From positions 3,844,001 through 3,908,000 of the forward strand of contig NC_091272.1 in the NCBI RefSeq assembly GCF_042100115.1: DNA of 64,000 nt, written 5' to 3'. This DNA is from Alternaria dauci (Eukaryota; Ascomycota; Dothideomycetes; Pleosporales; Pleosporaceae). Each line of letters begins with the position of its first letter. Position 1 is the first letter of the stretch. Made by a program: the position numbers and the translations under genes. The notes beneath the pieces were generated by a model. The model made no database searches. It saw nothing but the letters and a program-made list of their open reading frames with translations, and had not been told where the DNA came from. This document shows, piece by piece, positions 47,569-60,600 of this stretch.

Positions 47569-47594
47569 GTTGGAGTTGGAGTTGGAGTTGGAGT
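47569..47594. repeat. GTTGGA tandem repeat
   Basis: Four copies of a 6-nt unit, intergenic. Confidence 0.75.
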
Positions 47595-47644
47595 GCGGAG
47601 TGTGGAGAGTGAGTGTAACATTAGCATTACATTGCATCGTCAAT

Positions 47645-47675
47645 CACCACCACCACCACCACCACCACCACCACC
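47645..47675. repeat. CAC microsatellite
   Basis: About ten CAC triplets in a row, intergenic, followed by CATCAC. Confidence 0.85.
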
Positions 47676-48576
47676 ATCACTGTCGGCCACTAAAAAAAAA
47701 TGCCGAGCAACTACCGCTTTCTCAAACGTCCCGAAAGGCATTCGGAAAAGAAAAGGATCATCTATCACAACGTAGCATTCTGGTGACATGCGCTACGGGC
47801 TGTAGAAAGTCTCAAAGTGGGCTTGCGTTGTAAATTGGGTAATAATGGGTAACCCATCTATCTGCAAGATACTGTAGACATAACCTCGGGATGTGGGTCC
47901 AAGAAGGAAATGGGAAAGAATGGCGCAATTTCGCGGTTTGCAGCATGTTCCCCATCTGAGGGGACCCACGTGGACACACGAGTTTATCGTATCTCCCGTC
48001 CCATCTATTTTTCTTTCGCTACCGATGGACGGATGTGTGCCGCTTTTGGGTTGGTATGCCCCGTTCCTTGACATGGGGCTTGTATTGGCAAGTGGATAGT
48101 AGTAGACGTTGCATTTTGTTAGCTGTGTGCTGTGGTAATGTTGGGAGATAGCGGTGGAGCTCGCATTACGTACTGCGTGTTTACAGAGGGTCAACTCGAT
48201 TCATTCGTTCTGTCTGAACATGGTCCTTGCAACCATTTCACTATCCCACTGCTATACGCCAATATGCGATATCTTTGGGAACGCTGTTCATCACGTGACA
48301 AGTATAGAGTAGAGAAAGCGCGAGTCAGAACATGTTTCATTAGATCCTCGAATTGCCCAAGAGGATTGCGATGTAATGTACCAGAAAACGCCCAAAGGCG
48401 AACAATGTAGTAAGGCTCCCGTATGCTCTCGTAAATTCTTTGATGCTGTGCTGTAAAAGTCTTTCTATGACGAACGAGGAAGGAATGAATATCGCTGAAA
48501 AATATGTACAATAACGTCGCGAAGAGGGTATAAAGAGATGTTGCGAGACGCATTGTATGCGTCCATCGCATGGTAA

Positions 48577-50342
48577 TTACTGTCCTTCGAGACAGCAGAC
48601 AGCAACAGCAGCGCCGTAAATCGCCGACTCTACCGCAATCTCCAAAGTGACAGAGTTTGATTCCGCTCCCGAAGCAGTAATCATCTCGAGGAGATGCGAC
48701 TGGCATAGTTCTCTGAACAAGGGATACTTTTCAATGACGGAGCCGTTGCAACCGATGCTCATCCGACCAGCGGACGCAGGAGTCAGGCCTTCTGCTTTCG
48801 TTCTAAGTGCCCACAACGCATGGATGCCTGTTGCGAGAAAAGCTGCTGCACGATGGGAGACTAGTTGAGCGACCTGACGGACGAATTGAATGTCGTTGTA
48901 GGTGGGCGGCTTGCTCAGAGGGTGCTTGGATTGGAAAACAGCTGTGGCGGTGGTCAAATGTTTGGAGTCGTCCATCTCCATGGCGGCAATGGTTCCGGTG
49001 TCGAGGGTGTAAGGTTCAGCTAATTGATGTGGTGTCTCTCCGCTGAACAAGCCTGCTGTCTGCACGGCTTCCACCAAGATCAGCCGAACAATCTCACCAA
49101 TATACCGACCACTGATCATGTGCTCGAAAGGCTGGAAATCGGGTCGCATGTGTGCGTCGTTCAGCTGTTCGTCCCATCTGGTTGTGGGAAACACGTGTTT
49201 GCCAAACATGCTACATTCGGTGTTCACGAGTACGTGAGTAGCATCATCGAGCCACTTTTGGGGGTATCCCTTGTACTTGGTCGACGCGAGTGACGATACG
49301 GGTAAGTGTACCGATATGTTAAACCCGGTTCCCAGAATGACGGCAAAACGCGTCGAAGGATCTTCGTAAGCACGTGATAACAAGGTCGCTGATGAGTCGT
49401 TGACGATGGAGTCCATGTGTACTGGTAGGCCCTTGGAGACGTTAGAAGTTGTACGATGCTTTCTTAGCGACCAAGACTTACCCTCTTTCTGCACGGTGCC
49501 ATGATCAGCTCGCTCAAATCTTGACCGAGAACACCCTCTGTAGCACGAAATCCCTTTCCCATATCTAATAGATTCGCACTTCGACTAGAAGTTTGCCTAG
49601 CAATAGTCAGTCATTGCAAGATAGAGTGTACAGGGAATACGAACTCAACAGGGAAAGACCATGCCAAGCCCATGGGAAAAGTCTCAGTATCCGTCGAGGA
49701 TGTCAGTTGAGGATCTGCAAGCGCATCCTGTATCTTCTCGGCCATCCACTCAAAAAACTCATTGCCTCTTTTTTGCCTCACCATTTCGTCAATCCTGTAA
49801 GTTTTCATGACGACAATCCGCATGTTCTTGGCACCAGGCTGTCTGCCGTTCAATTCCACGAGTGCGATGCGGAATGTGGAGCCACCGACATCGAGAGCGA
49901 GATAAGTTCCTCTTTCGAGCCCAGAAGGTAGCTTGTGGTTGTACGATGGCAGCATGCATATGTCGCTCGACTGCATTCTTGGGGTGAACTGATCCTGCAA
50001 CTTTGCAGACATGTCTAGCATCTTGTCGGGTCCCAATGGTGCCTCTAGTAGGCACTGGATCTCGTGAAGTAGGTCGTCCATTGTCCTGTCGTACGTTCGA
50101 AGTCCATCCCGTGCGCGACGTCGCGAGGTTGACGACGGAAGCACAGAGTGCAAGAGTGATGGTAGCATGGCGATTCTCTCCAAAGTTGCAAGAAGTCCCT
50201 CCCAGAAATCGTGCATGAGCTGTTTGTACCAGCAATGATTGTTATCGTCGTTTGCTGTTTGCTGAAAGTCACGGGGACTGTTTGACTCTGGGACGACGGT
50301 GAGGCGGCCACTCTTGAAGCGTTTCAGTCGGAGAGGTGGCAT
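48577..50342 (-). CDS. hxk3: Hexokinase-family N-acetylglucosamine kinase
   Basis: Predicted to phosphorylate GlcNAc to GlcNAc-6-P, the first intracellular step of the pathway. Three exons: 50342-49645, 49596-49482, 49431-48577; 555 aa. Hexokinase fold motifs: YLALDVGGSTFRIALVEL (phosphate-1 loop), GLAWSFPVEQTSSRSANL (sugar-binding region spanning intron 1), HMDSIVNDSSATLLSRAY (catalytic Asp), AVILGTGFNISV (phosphate-2) and GCNGSVIEKYPLF. The N-terminal about 130 residues form an extension. It differs from glycolytic hexokinases in several loops, as do fungal GlcNAc kinases. Intron 1 has a weak donor (GTTCGT). The cluster position is the main reason to assign GlcNAc rather than glucose as substrate. 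Confidence 0.9.
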
Positions 50343-52080
50343 GGAGGGGACACGATGTGTATGACTGACGACAACGACGGCTAATGCTCAAATGTATAAC
50401 GAACGTTGGTTGTAGGCGTTGTATCAAAATGCAAACAGTAGCAAGAATGTCAAAGTCTGCGAAAGTCGTAGTGAACGGGGACTAGACACGGGCCGGTAGC
50501 ATTAGTAAAGCGATGTCGCAGACGACTCTGAAGCATAGTCGAATGGCTTGTCAGAACAGTAAAGAGGTTGTATCCGCTAGCAGACGTAGCCAGGTATTGC
50601 TCCGACGACTGGCGTGCGAGACCCGCTGCTGAGGCAGGGCAGACAAGCACGCAAGAGTGAACGCGGGGGCCAAAGGAATAATGGAAGCAGGGAAGGAAGT
50701 CGGGGGAGGCCAGGTGTGAACAACAGTCGACGGCGCGTCGCTGGCGCCAGGCACGCTGGATGGATATTCGGAATATGGCGTTACTGTCATGGCGAGCGTT
50801 GGTGGGCGCATTGCTACCGTTACAGTCGACTAGCCCGTATTGGGACCGCAAATCTTGCCGTAAGCGTTCATAATGGGACTTCGGTGGACAATCTGCCGCG
50901 GCACGATTCAACCAGATTGTACGCGTTATGCGGTAGTGGCGATCATCGCACATTCCTTCGCACGTGTTTGGGTGTGAACAGCAAGGCAGGGCCCGACGCA
51001 GCGTTAAGCTGACGAGGCCTTGGATGTTTGGGTTGAGCGGGAAGCACGTGCCTCCCGTTGTCTGCCGCCAAGTCTCAATCGAATCAGATCCAAGTAGGCA
51101 AGCTTGCGCGTGGCAATGTCCAATCGCGTCCAACCTTAGCTGTGGATATTCATGATTTTTTTATAGGCCGTGTCAGCATATAGCACTAACCTAGCGGACT
51201 TCTAGGCTTGTTGCATAACTACCTCGGGAGGACTCGAGTATCGCGGAAATAGGTGATAATACCTAGGTAGGGAGCTAGGTGCCCTGCTGCACTACCTGAT
51301 GTAACCACCACATTCCTCGTAGCTCTGGTCCAGACGTCGACCCGAATGCGGACTGGAGTTCTTCCTAGAACCCATTGGAACATCGTATTCAACCGATTGT
51401 GGGTCGAGAAGGAATGTGTGGCAACCTTCGCTTTTGCTTACCTCGGTCTGCCCAGGTGGTTCGGTCACAGATCATCGTGAGATCAGGTAGTCTGGAAGAG
51501 GCGATTAGCTGTCAGGAATGGTATCTCGTATTGCTTCCATGCAATATGTAGGGCAAAGGGTGTGTCCCTCGGAGCTCTTGGTCTCTTGGAATCGATACGT
51601 GGCGATTCAAGCTGCCTAGACGGGCCGTTGGATGCTGACAATATTCTGCACATGGCACTGGTGCTCAGATTTCCCCGGTGATATGCTATCAGGCCTATCA
51701 GTTCCGGTTGGACACTGACAGGGCAAAACAGCTGTTGTGTACCAGACAGTAACTTTGCGGTACTACATTGCATACCCTTGCCGCACACATGCAGTGATTA
51801 TAAGAATGTTCTTTCATTAAGATATGGCTAAGCTGCCGTGCCGTAGCACCGCTGGCTGCGTCAGATTAACCCGCATGCTGTGCCACGAAACATGTGACCC
51901 GCGGTGTCATGTAGAGACCTGTGAATGACCGCCCAAAGTTTAAATGTCAGGAAATCAAGCTCCGTAACTCTGACCCGCTAACGCAACTCCACTTAAGGTA
52001 TCATAAACAAGCAAATACAAGTAAACCAATCCCCGTCATCACTTATGAAGTTCCAACCACGGCTGTTCTTCAACATTGGA
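50343..52080. other. Upstream region of GlcNAc kinase
   Basis: 1.7 kb. A 227-codon minus-strand frame at 50450-51133 is Cys/Arg/His-rich without family features and is probably chance. The rest holds the kinase promoter and the transporter 3' UTR. Confidence 0.5.
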
Positions 52081-53709
52081 CTAGACCTTCTCAGCATCGC
52101 TATGCGCTGTGTGGACAATCGCCTTGGGAGCGACTTCCGCAACAGTCTCATCGGTGAAAGCCACGTCCTTCTCGATGGCGACAGTGTCTTCGACTTTCCA
52201 GAGAATCACAGGAAGAGCAACGACCAGACTGCCTGCAAGCAATCCCCAGTTGCTGGCAAACATTGTCATGTAGGCAACCTTGGTGTCATCCATACGCCAT
52301 GTAATGGCGCCTCCAGCAGACTGAATGCCCTTGTAGAAGCCAGCAAAGTTGGCGAGCTTACGGCTGTTGTTTGTCAGGGCGCCCATGAACCTGACTTGAT
52401 TAGTGATCTGATCTAGACGAACCAATTCTTGTTTCAAACTTACCAGTAGACTGCGGTTTGCCAAGCGGCATCGGAGAAACCATAGAACATGTAGAGAACA
52501 AAGGGACCAGCGTAGCCTGAGTCAGACCAGTCCTTCTTCTCGTTTGTCACGTCCTCTGCCCAGGCACGGTCGTACGTCTTCTGGAACATGTAACCGAAAC
52601 CCCAGATGATCATGATGGTCGCGAAAAGCACGGCCCATAGAGCCTTAGCACGGGTTGTTCGGCGGACACGCTTAATGTCAAGCGCATATCCAAAGACGTA
52701 GGCACCGACAATTTGCATGATGTAGTATACAACGCCATTGAGCGCTCGGGTGCGGACGTTGAAGTATGCAGCATTGATCTCGGTGAAGTGGTAGGCGTAG
52801 AACCAGTTGGATGCGAGGAACATGGGGAACAAGAGAATAATGTAAGGGTCGGTGAAGAAGGTCTCGTAAAGACCAACTATCTCCGACTTCCAGGAAGGGT
52901 GCTTCATGACAATGACCTTTGATCCATCGTCACGAATGACGTCCTTTGCGTCGACCAAAAGCCAAGCGAGCCCGGCACCGATGATGGTGAGGACGAGGAA
53001 GCCGATGTAGGTACCGTCATTGACTGTACCGGCAGTCTTGGTGTGGATGTTCTGACCCAATGGAATCTAGGAGGGTCAGTATTTGGTATCCAGGCGTGCC
53101 AAAGTATTCTCAAGGGGAAGGATAGCATACCAGACTACCAATGACAGCACCCAGGTTGAAGATCATCCAGAACCACGAGATGTAACGGCCCTTGGAGTCC
53201 TCAGGGGGGTAGGACATCATGATGGCGCCCTGCGCACACCAAAGCAGACCGGCGCATACGCCAAGCAGTGCGCCGGCGAATGTGGTGAAGCCCAGATTCT
53301 GTGTGTGGTTGTAGGACAGGTAGGATGCAACATAGACGGAATATCCCACGCCGCCAAAAGACAGAGCGGTGCGGATGCCAAGCTTGTTGGTAAAGGTGCC
53401 GGCAAAGAAGCCGACAACAGCAAAGGTCGAGTACAGAGCCGTGTTGGCCCGGTTGTTGGCAGTTGCGTCAAGCTGGCCACCACCACCCATGCCGTTCAGG
53501 GCATTGAACATGCCCGGACACATGAAGCAAACGACGGAAACAATGACGAGCTGGACGGGTGGTGATGCAAACCATGGCAACTTGAACCCGGCGACGGTGA
53601 AGCGCTTGTATTTCCATGAAGGTGGGAGATCAAGCGTGTTGGTGTCCGTCAACGAATTTTCCGCAGAGTTGACATCGTGTGGAGGCTGTTTCTCCCCGGC
53701 GGTCGCCAT
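52081..53709 (-). CDS. NGT1: UNC93-like MFS transporter, candidate GlcNAc permease
   Basis: Multi-pass plasma-membrane protein of the fungal UNC93/DUF895 branch of the major facilitator superfamily. Three exons: 53709-53131, 53066-52444, 52390-52081; 503 aa. About eleven to twelve hydrophobic segments are visible, for example LVIVSVVCFMCPGMFNAL, YSTFAVVGFFAGTF, GALLGVCAGLLWCAQGAIMM, IGFLVLTIIGAGLAWLLV, YIILLFPMFLASNWFYAYHF, ALWAVLFATIMIIWGFGYMF and WGLLAGSLVVALPVILW. The N-terminus (about 40 residues) and C-terminus are hydrophilic. It lies between the kinase and the deaminase and shares a promoter region with the deaminase. It therefore is the best candidate for the GlcNAc importer (Ngt1 role), but transport specificity cannot be read from sequence. 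Confidence 0.88.
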
Positions 53710-54928
53710 GATGATACCCACGCGATGATGGGTTGTCGGCGTTTGGCGCGTGAATCGGAGTTGACAGACGGTAAAAGCACGTCGTCGATGGTGTGGAAGA
53801 TGCGAGCAGACAGGACACAATAAAGATGGTCGATTCTCGCGCTCAGACCAGGCAAGATACGATAATGGCAAGCTATAATTAAACGAGGGTTTGGATGGGG
53901 TGAAGGCGAGGGGCACTTGGTTTTAAGCATCTTGTCAGCTAGGGTCTTCACACGGTCCATTCACAACCAAATCTCCCCCAGCCAACCTGCATCAGGGTAG
54001 CGAGACGGGCAACAGCACGCGACACCTACTGGCCTCTAGAGACAGACGACTACAAGCGCACAAGTGACAGCCGTCGGCGAAAGATTCACTGGCGTCGTTG
54101 GCCATGCCTAGGCGAACGCCAGCAATCAGCCGTATCCGCTCCTCGAGGCTGTACAACGATGCAGTAAGCAGCAGCAGCGCAACGGCTACAGGTGTCCGGA
54201 ACGCGTCTGTCAGTGGTTCTCGGGACAGCCATCGGGGAGGCAAAGCGGAGCCTTGGAAGCCTGCTTATCGACGATGCATGGATCTGCATGCGTCTGCGAC
54301 CACACTGTTGGTTAATGAATCGCCGCCCCCCTCCAACCCCCCCAGCACAGGGCTGCGAGCTAGAAGACGCCGGACTGCAGCCACAAGTGCAACGCTCTCC
54401 GCCCGCCATTCCGAGTCAGAAATGTAACATCGTCTTCCTGCGGCTCCATCAGCACGTCGGCCTTATCAGATACGCCTCGCTATCGTGATGTTCGTCGCTG
54501 GCTGCCCGTGACGGCTAGTACCCGACCCATGCTCGAGCAGGTTTCCACTGCTATCACGGCCGATGAGCATGACCATGCTGCCGCCATGCTCCTGTAACAT
54601 TGCACATGGTATCTGGCCCCTCAGCATGGTGCAGATAGGCGCGTTGTATCACCACGTTCACCTCCAACTGTCCATCGCATGACGCACCACGACCAAGCGG
54701 GCTGATATAGAGAAAAGTCTTTGGAGAACGTGTTCAGATCCGGCAAGTCTGACCGTCGTCCTTGTTGACCAAGAGACCTTGGATGACGATGGAGCTTGCG
54801 ATACTACCTTGACCCAGAGTGACGTGAAGCTGCTGAAACTCTCATAACAATCATCGCCAGCCCACTGTAGAAGTGAACTCTAACCCCTCACTTGGCACGC
54901 AAGGCTCGCAGTTGCACAGACAGACATT
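53710..54928. promoter_or_regulatory. Divergent promoter transporter / deaminase
   Basis: 1.2 kb between two divergent genes of the GlcNAc cluster; likely a shared regulatory region. No Ndt80-type site was obvious by eye. Confidence 0.5.
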
Positions 54929-56279
54929 ATGTATGAGCATGCAATCCTTTGAAATGGAACTCTTTGGCTTACCGCTTGTAGGCGGCTAATCATCAGAGAC
55001 GACCCGAAAGCTGCATCCCAATACATCGCCGACTATGTCATTGGTGCATCCCTTGCTCCCTTGTCATGTTTCACTACCAGCTAACGCCTCAGCATAGAGC
55101 GCATCAAGGCCTTTAACCCTACGCCAGAGAAGCCTTTTGTCTTGGGATTGCCCACTGGCAGCAGCCCCGTCTTGATCTACGAACGTCTTGTTCAGCGCCA
55201 CAAAGCGGGCCAAGTCTCGTTCCGCAATGTGGTCACATTTAACATGGTATGAAGGGCCGCCCTGCATGTGCCGTAGTACCCTAGTTCCCAATGTAGCACG
55301 GCAGCACAACGTTGAGCAGTGCTGACCCAATCAGGACGAGTATGTTGGCATTCCACGAGACCATGCCGAAAGCTACCACAGCTTCATGTACAAGCACTTC
55401 TTCTCACATGTTGATGTGAAGCCTGACAACATCAACATCCTCGACGGCAACGCGCCCGACCTAGAAGCTGAATGCAATGCGTACGAAGAGAAAATACAGC
55501 GGGTGGGCGGTATCGAGCTGTTTCTAGGCGGCATCGGACCAGATGGGCACATTGCCTTCAATGAGCCTGGCTCCAGCCTAAAGTCTCGCACTCGTGTGAA
55601 GACGCTGGCATACGACACCATTCTGGCGAACTCAAGGTTCTTCGGGAACAACCTGGATCAAGTGCCGAAAATGGCATTGACAGTTGGAGTTCAGACGGTG
55701 CTGGATGTAAGTCACGTCACGTCGCCGTGTACCCTGGCAAAGTCTCACAGAGTTTAGGCACGCGAAGTCGTCATTATAATAACGGGTGCGCACAAGGCGC
55801 TAGCCCTGCAGAGATGCATTGAAGGTGGTGTAAATCACATGTGGACTTTATCCAGTCTGCAGATGCACCCGCACCCAATGATAGTGGTTGACGAGGACGC
55901 TACCCTGGAGCTGCAGGTCAAGACCGTCAAGGTACTTTGCATCAACACACATGTTGGCTGATGCGACGCGAGGCTGACATTTTGATAGTACTTCAAGAGC
56001 ATCGAGATGGTAGGAAGTGAACTGGGGATGCGCCAGAAGCTCCCCAGGAAGCGTGACTCGCTTGTGGACGAGGGTACCTTGCTAGCCCCTCACCAGGAGG
56101 ACGGTATCAGGTTGACTGTGCCGCAACTTGATCTCTCCCGTTCACCAAGTCCAGTCCTGGAACCAATGAGCGCGCGCATCACCGACGAGGAAGCAAGTGC
56201 ATTGCGTCCCGTAGACGTGGATATGGATGAGGTCGCAGATCAACCCTCGGTCCGAATGAGCGCTCGTGTCACCAGCTAG
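54929..56279 (+). CDS. DAM1: Glucosamine-6-phosphate deaminase
   Basis: NagB-type enzyme that converts glucosamine-6-P to fructose-6-P and ammonia, feeding glycolysis; last step of GlcNAc catabolism. Six exons: 54929-54930, 54982-55043, 55098-55246, 55335-55706, 55758-55931, 55989-56279; 349 aa. The only start that fits is an ATG split by a 51-nt intron (AT|GTATGA...TTGTAG|G), giving [13 protein letters not shown]. Motifs: [73 protein letters not shown], and a terminal core [21 protein letters not shown]. Bacterial NagB ends there; this protein continues for about 85 residues with Ser/Pro-rich and acidic sequence containing two MSAR(I/V)T motifs. Confidence 0.93.
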
Positions 56280-56714
56280 CCTCAGCATGCCACAGCATGT
56301 TTCGAGCGTACGGGCACCGGAGATTGTCAGGCAGCCGTTGGAATCGTTGCCGTGTTTGCTTCTGGGGAATGTTTAAACAAACTGGTCTGCGAGTCAGAAC
56401 TGGATAGCTGAATGCGATGTTTTCGGAAGTATATTCTGTTAGAAGGTGCAGTTAGAACTGAACAAGGAGAGATGATACCAACTACTACATAGAACAGAGG
56501 CATCAGAGGTCGGCTGGTATCCTTCTTCGTCCTCATGCGTATCAAAATGTTACGTCGTAAAAACGCTGCAAGTGCTGTCGTGCTTTGGTGGCATGCGAGG
56601 CTCTAGAACGTCATTGGCGGCGGGCGGGCGGGCGCGCGTTATCCTGGCCCAGATCGCCTCGTGCCAAAAGCATCCCGCCGCATCCTCCATGTGAACGTCG
56701 ACGCGCCGGTAACC
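56280..56714. other. Intergenic region deaminase / NCA2
   Basis: 435 nt; right border of the GlcNAc cluster and promoter of NCA2. Nothing else seen. Confidence 0.5.
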
Positions 56715-58749
56715 ATGTCGTTCGTGGTTGAGTAAGTCGAGGAATCTTGGCGGGGCATTGTGAGTCTGGCTAACAGCACGGCAGCCAGGTGCGACGAATT
56801 GACAGCCAGCTCGACCGGCTCCAGCTGTCAGCCACACGAGCAGGCAGCTTTTCCATCACCGCCGAGGAAGCCCACGACCCCACCAAGACATCACGAATCG
56901 CACATCTGCAGAACCTCATCAAGTCGCTCTCTACAACCGCGTCGTCCAAACACAGCCTGGTCCCCGTCGCGCGCATATCCGAGGCGCTGCAGCGTGCCAA
57001 CATCGCCAGCAGTTATGAGGATGCGAGCTACGAGCACGAGCTGGAGTGGCTGCTAGTCAGCAAGGCGACGGCACAGGTATACGGCCAGGTCCTGAATACC
57101 ATACTCGAACAGACCATCCCGCTCGAAGACGACCTGTGGTACTGGGACGACATCCTCTCCACCTACCGATTCGCTGGCTTGTACTCGATTCAGACGTCTC
57201 CAGTCCGCGTGTGGAAATGGTCGCAGGAGATATACCACGATGTCTTGTCGCGCGGCGGCCAGGTGGCCGATGGCTGGAGCCAGTTCTACGGCCTCGTCAA
57301 AGACGCAGTGCAGGAGCGGAGCATCGCCAACATCCAGCGAAGGGTCGTGAGCCCATTGGCGCTTGTGAGAAATGAAGGCAGGAGGAAGCGGGCCGCCTTG
57401 AGGAAGATACGCCTCATCAATGCGAATGCGCTCGGCGTGCTGCTAGGCGAAGGCCTGGGTAACGAGGGGTATGCCATCAGGTCAGCTCGTTGTGGAACAG
57501 GGCCAATGCTAATCTTGCCAGTGTACACGACGATGGCACCCAGTCGCCCCCGCTGCTCGCAACACAAAGCGGACATAGATGGAAGAGCGTCATGTCCAAG
57601 AACATCGCCCTCATAGATGCCGTCATCCAGAGCGTCAACACAGCAGAGCTTTCCGTCGATAAGTTTGACGATTCGGTGGCTAGCATCACTCAGGACGACC
57701 AATTCTACTCTCTACACGAACCCACTGGAGAGCGAACGGCAAGCACGCTCAAGCCCGCAGACGTCGCTGAGCGGCTCCAGTACCTACTCCGGGACGCATT
57801 GCCTGCCTACACCTCAAACTTTAATGCTGTCGTCAAGGAAAACGGACGCCCATCTGCAATCATCCGGTACTGGCTTCCCGCCACTATGCTCCTTGTATCT
57901 TCGACCACCATCCTGCGCATATTCGTCAACCGGAAAGAGGAAATCTTGACCTGGGTGCGCGAATTAGGGCAGACTGTAATCGACTTCTGGACAAACTGGG
58001 TCGTGGAGCCCGCAATGAGAATCATCGGCACCATCCGCCACAACGAAGATAGCGAGGTTTCCATCATGAGCAAGCGAAGTTTGGAATCTGACCGCGCAAG
58101 CCTTGAGCGCATGGTTGTTGATTTTGCCGTGAAGAACCCTGAAGGCCCAGCGCTGAATGAGACACAGATCGCCGACATCAGAGCAAAAGTTCGCGAGGGT
58201 GACCTAACAACGGTGCTAAGATCATACGAGAAGGACATTCAAAGCCCGGTCAAAGGAGCCATAGTCGGGAACCTCGCTAGCGCACTCCTCATCCAGGTGC
58301 AGAAGACCAAGGTCGATGTGGAAGTTGCCATGAGTGGTATCGACAGCATCCTCAAGAGCCAAGAGTTGCTTTTTGGCTTTATTGGTCTGACGCCTGGTGT
58401 ACTCGTCACTATTGGTGTCTATCGATACCTTCGAGGTGTGTTTAGCAGCCGCAAAGGCGTGCAGATGTGGGCGAGGCAGGGTCGCATGCTGCTCATCCTT
58501 CGCAACATTGATCGCATCCTCACCAACGCGACAGCGACCGAGGACGGCGAAATTGCCTACAAGGACCACGGTCTCCTTGTTTGCGAAGTGCATCTGCTGC
58601 GACAAGCTGCGAGTGGCGTCCTGCCGCGACGCATCTTCCACGACTTGCTGGTGGAGATAGATGAGCTTGTCGACGTGAGGAGTGGGCTGCAGCGACAGCA
58701 AAAAGTAGTTGAGCGCATCAGGTGGGCATACTCGAAATGGTTTACTTGA
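56715..58749 (+). CDS. NCA2: Mitochondrial NCA2 (ATP synthase subunit expression)
   Basis: Mitochondrial membrane protein; in yeast it is needed, with NCA3, for normal expression of mitochondrially encoded ATP synthase subunits 6 and 8. Three exons: 56715-56731 (17 nt), 56785-57480, 57522-58749; 646 aa. The start MSFVVDQVRRIDSQLDRLQ is created by the first junction. Conserved NCA2 regions: SARCGT is intronic, the coding junction is GYAIS|VHDDG; then KNIALIDAVIQSVN, RYWLPATMLLVSSTTILRIF (first membrane segment, about residue 360) and LLFGFIGLTPGVLVTIGVYR (second, about residue 530). It ends at ERIRWAYSKWFT. The second intron is only 41 nt. Confidence 0.93.
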
Positions 58750-59389
58750 GCAAGCATGTCTTTGGTAACTGGGATGACCCAGTAAAAGCGTCTTTACGGT
58801 CCACGTACATACCCACTTGAATACAAATACATGAACAAGTCTGTGAGTTGCGAAGCGTATTCTCTCCAACAGGCCCAAGCCAAGCATGTAAAAGTTGAGG
58901 TTGGCCATCCGGAGCTACCTAGGACACGGTGCAGACGGGGCGATACGAGAGACCAAGTCTCTTTGTCGACAGAGGCAGCACAGCAGCATGACCATGTCTT
59001 GTGGCTCGCGCCGTGACGCCGGTAGTGATAGCCGAGTCAGGTCCAATGCGCAGTTGCCACCAATCCGCCTCTCGTCACTTGCTGCGGACGACAGTGACGA
59101 AGGTGGTGAGCCCGTGCGGACTTTGGCGCTAACGTCCAACGTTGGCTGGCACCTGTGAACTCCAACGCCATTCACTTCGCTGCCTGCTGTTGACCACACA
59201 GCGACAGACGTATACCCAGAGACTGCAGCCTTTCGCCTACCCTCCCTCAGCTGTCGAGTCGAGCCTTCCACACGGGCATCCTCGTGCCACCGTCCAAGGA
59301 AGCCAGCTCACCGTACACCCCAAACCGGCGGGCGCCAACTCCACCTACCAACTTCCGACCGATAACGCACGTCGCGGCCCTACACCAAC
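58750..59389. other. Intergenic region NCA2 / SEC4
   Basis: 640 nt; C-rich on the right side, likely the SEC4 promoter and 5' UTR. No supported gene. Confidence 0.5.
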
Positions 59390-60189
<800 letters not shown>

Positions 60190-60600
60190 GAATAGGTGCA
60201 GAACTAGTAGCGGATGCGTTGGGCTGAGATTGCCATGGGAATACGAGGGAGCTTGGCCCGAGAGTTCCAAAGCGGAACCATCACACAACGAGATTACACG
60301 ACGATTATCCGCTCGAGCGTGTCTTTTGGGTAGCATCACCTTTTCTTACGAGTCTTTGTTACGGCGTTTTCAACAGAATGGGAGTACCTACTTTTTACAA
60401 TTACGTATTGTAATGTCAATCTTGTATATGCAAGAATCAGTCTTCACACGGCACGTAGATGGGCTACTAATAGTTTTGCTCGTACTGCAGTAGTAGTGTA
60501 CGAGATGAAGAAGATTACTTTGATTGCTAACACTTGTTTTTCAGTGTGATTTGCACGACGCCCTCGACATACCTCCTCCGCGCTTACTTATATTGAAGAC
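60190..60600. other. Convergent intergenic region SEC4 / ATR kinase
   Basis: 411 nt shared 3' region; AT-richer, no gene. Confidence 0.5.

Larger units (their letters stand above)
46812..48576. other. Convergent intergenic region RON1 / GlcNAc kinase
   Basis: 1.8 kb between two converging genes. It holds a GTTGGA repeat (47569-47594) and a CAC microsatellite (47645-47675); otherwise only short frames without motifs. Confidence 0.5.

Noticed and set aside
50450..51133. 227-codon open frame on the minus strand upstream of the kinase
   Set aside because: Composition (many Cys, Arg, His, Ser) and lack of any motif suggest chance; it sits in a promoter region.
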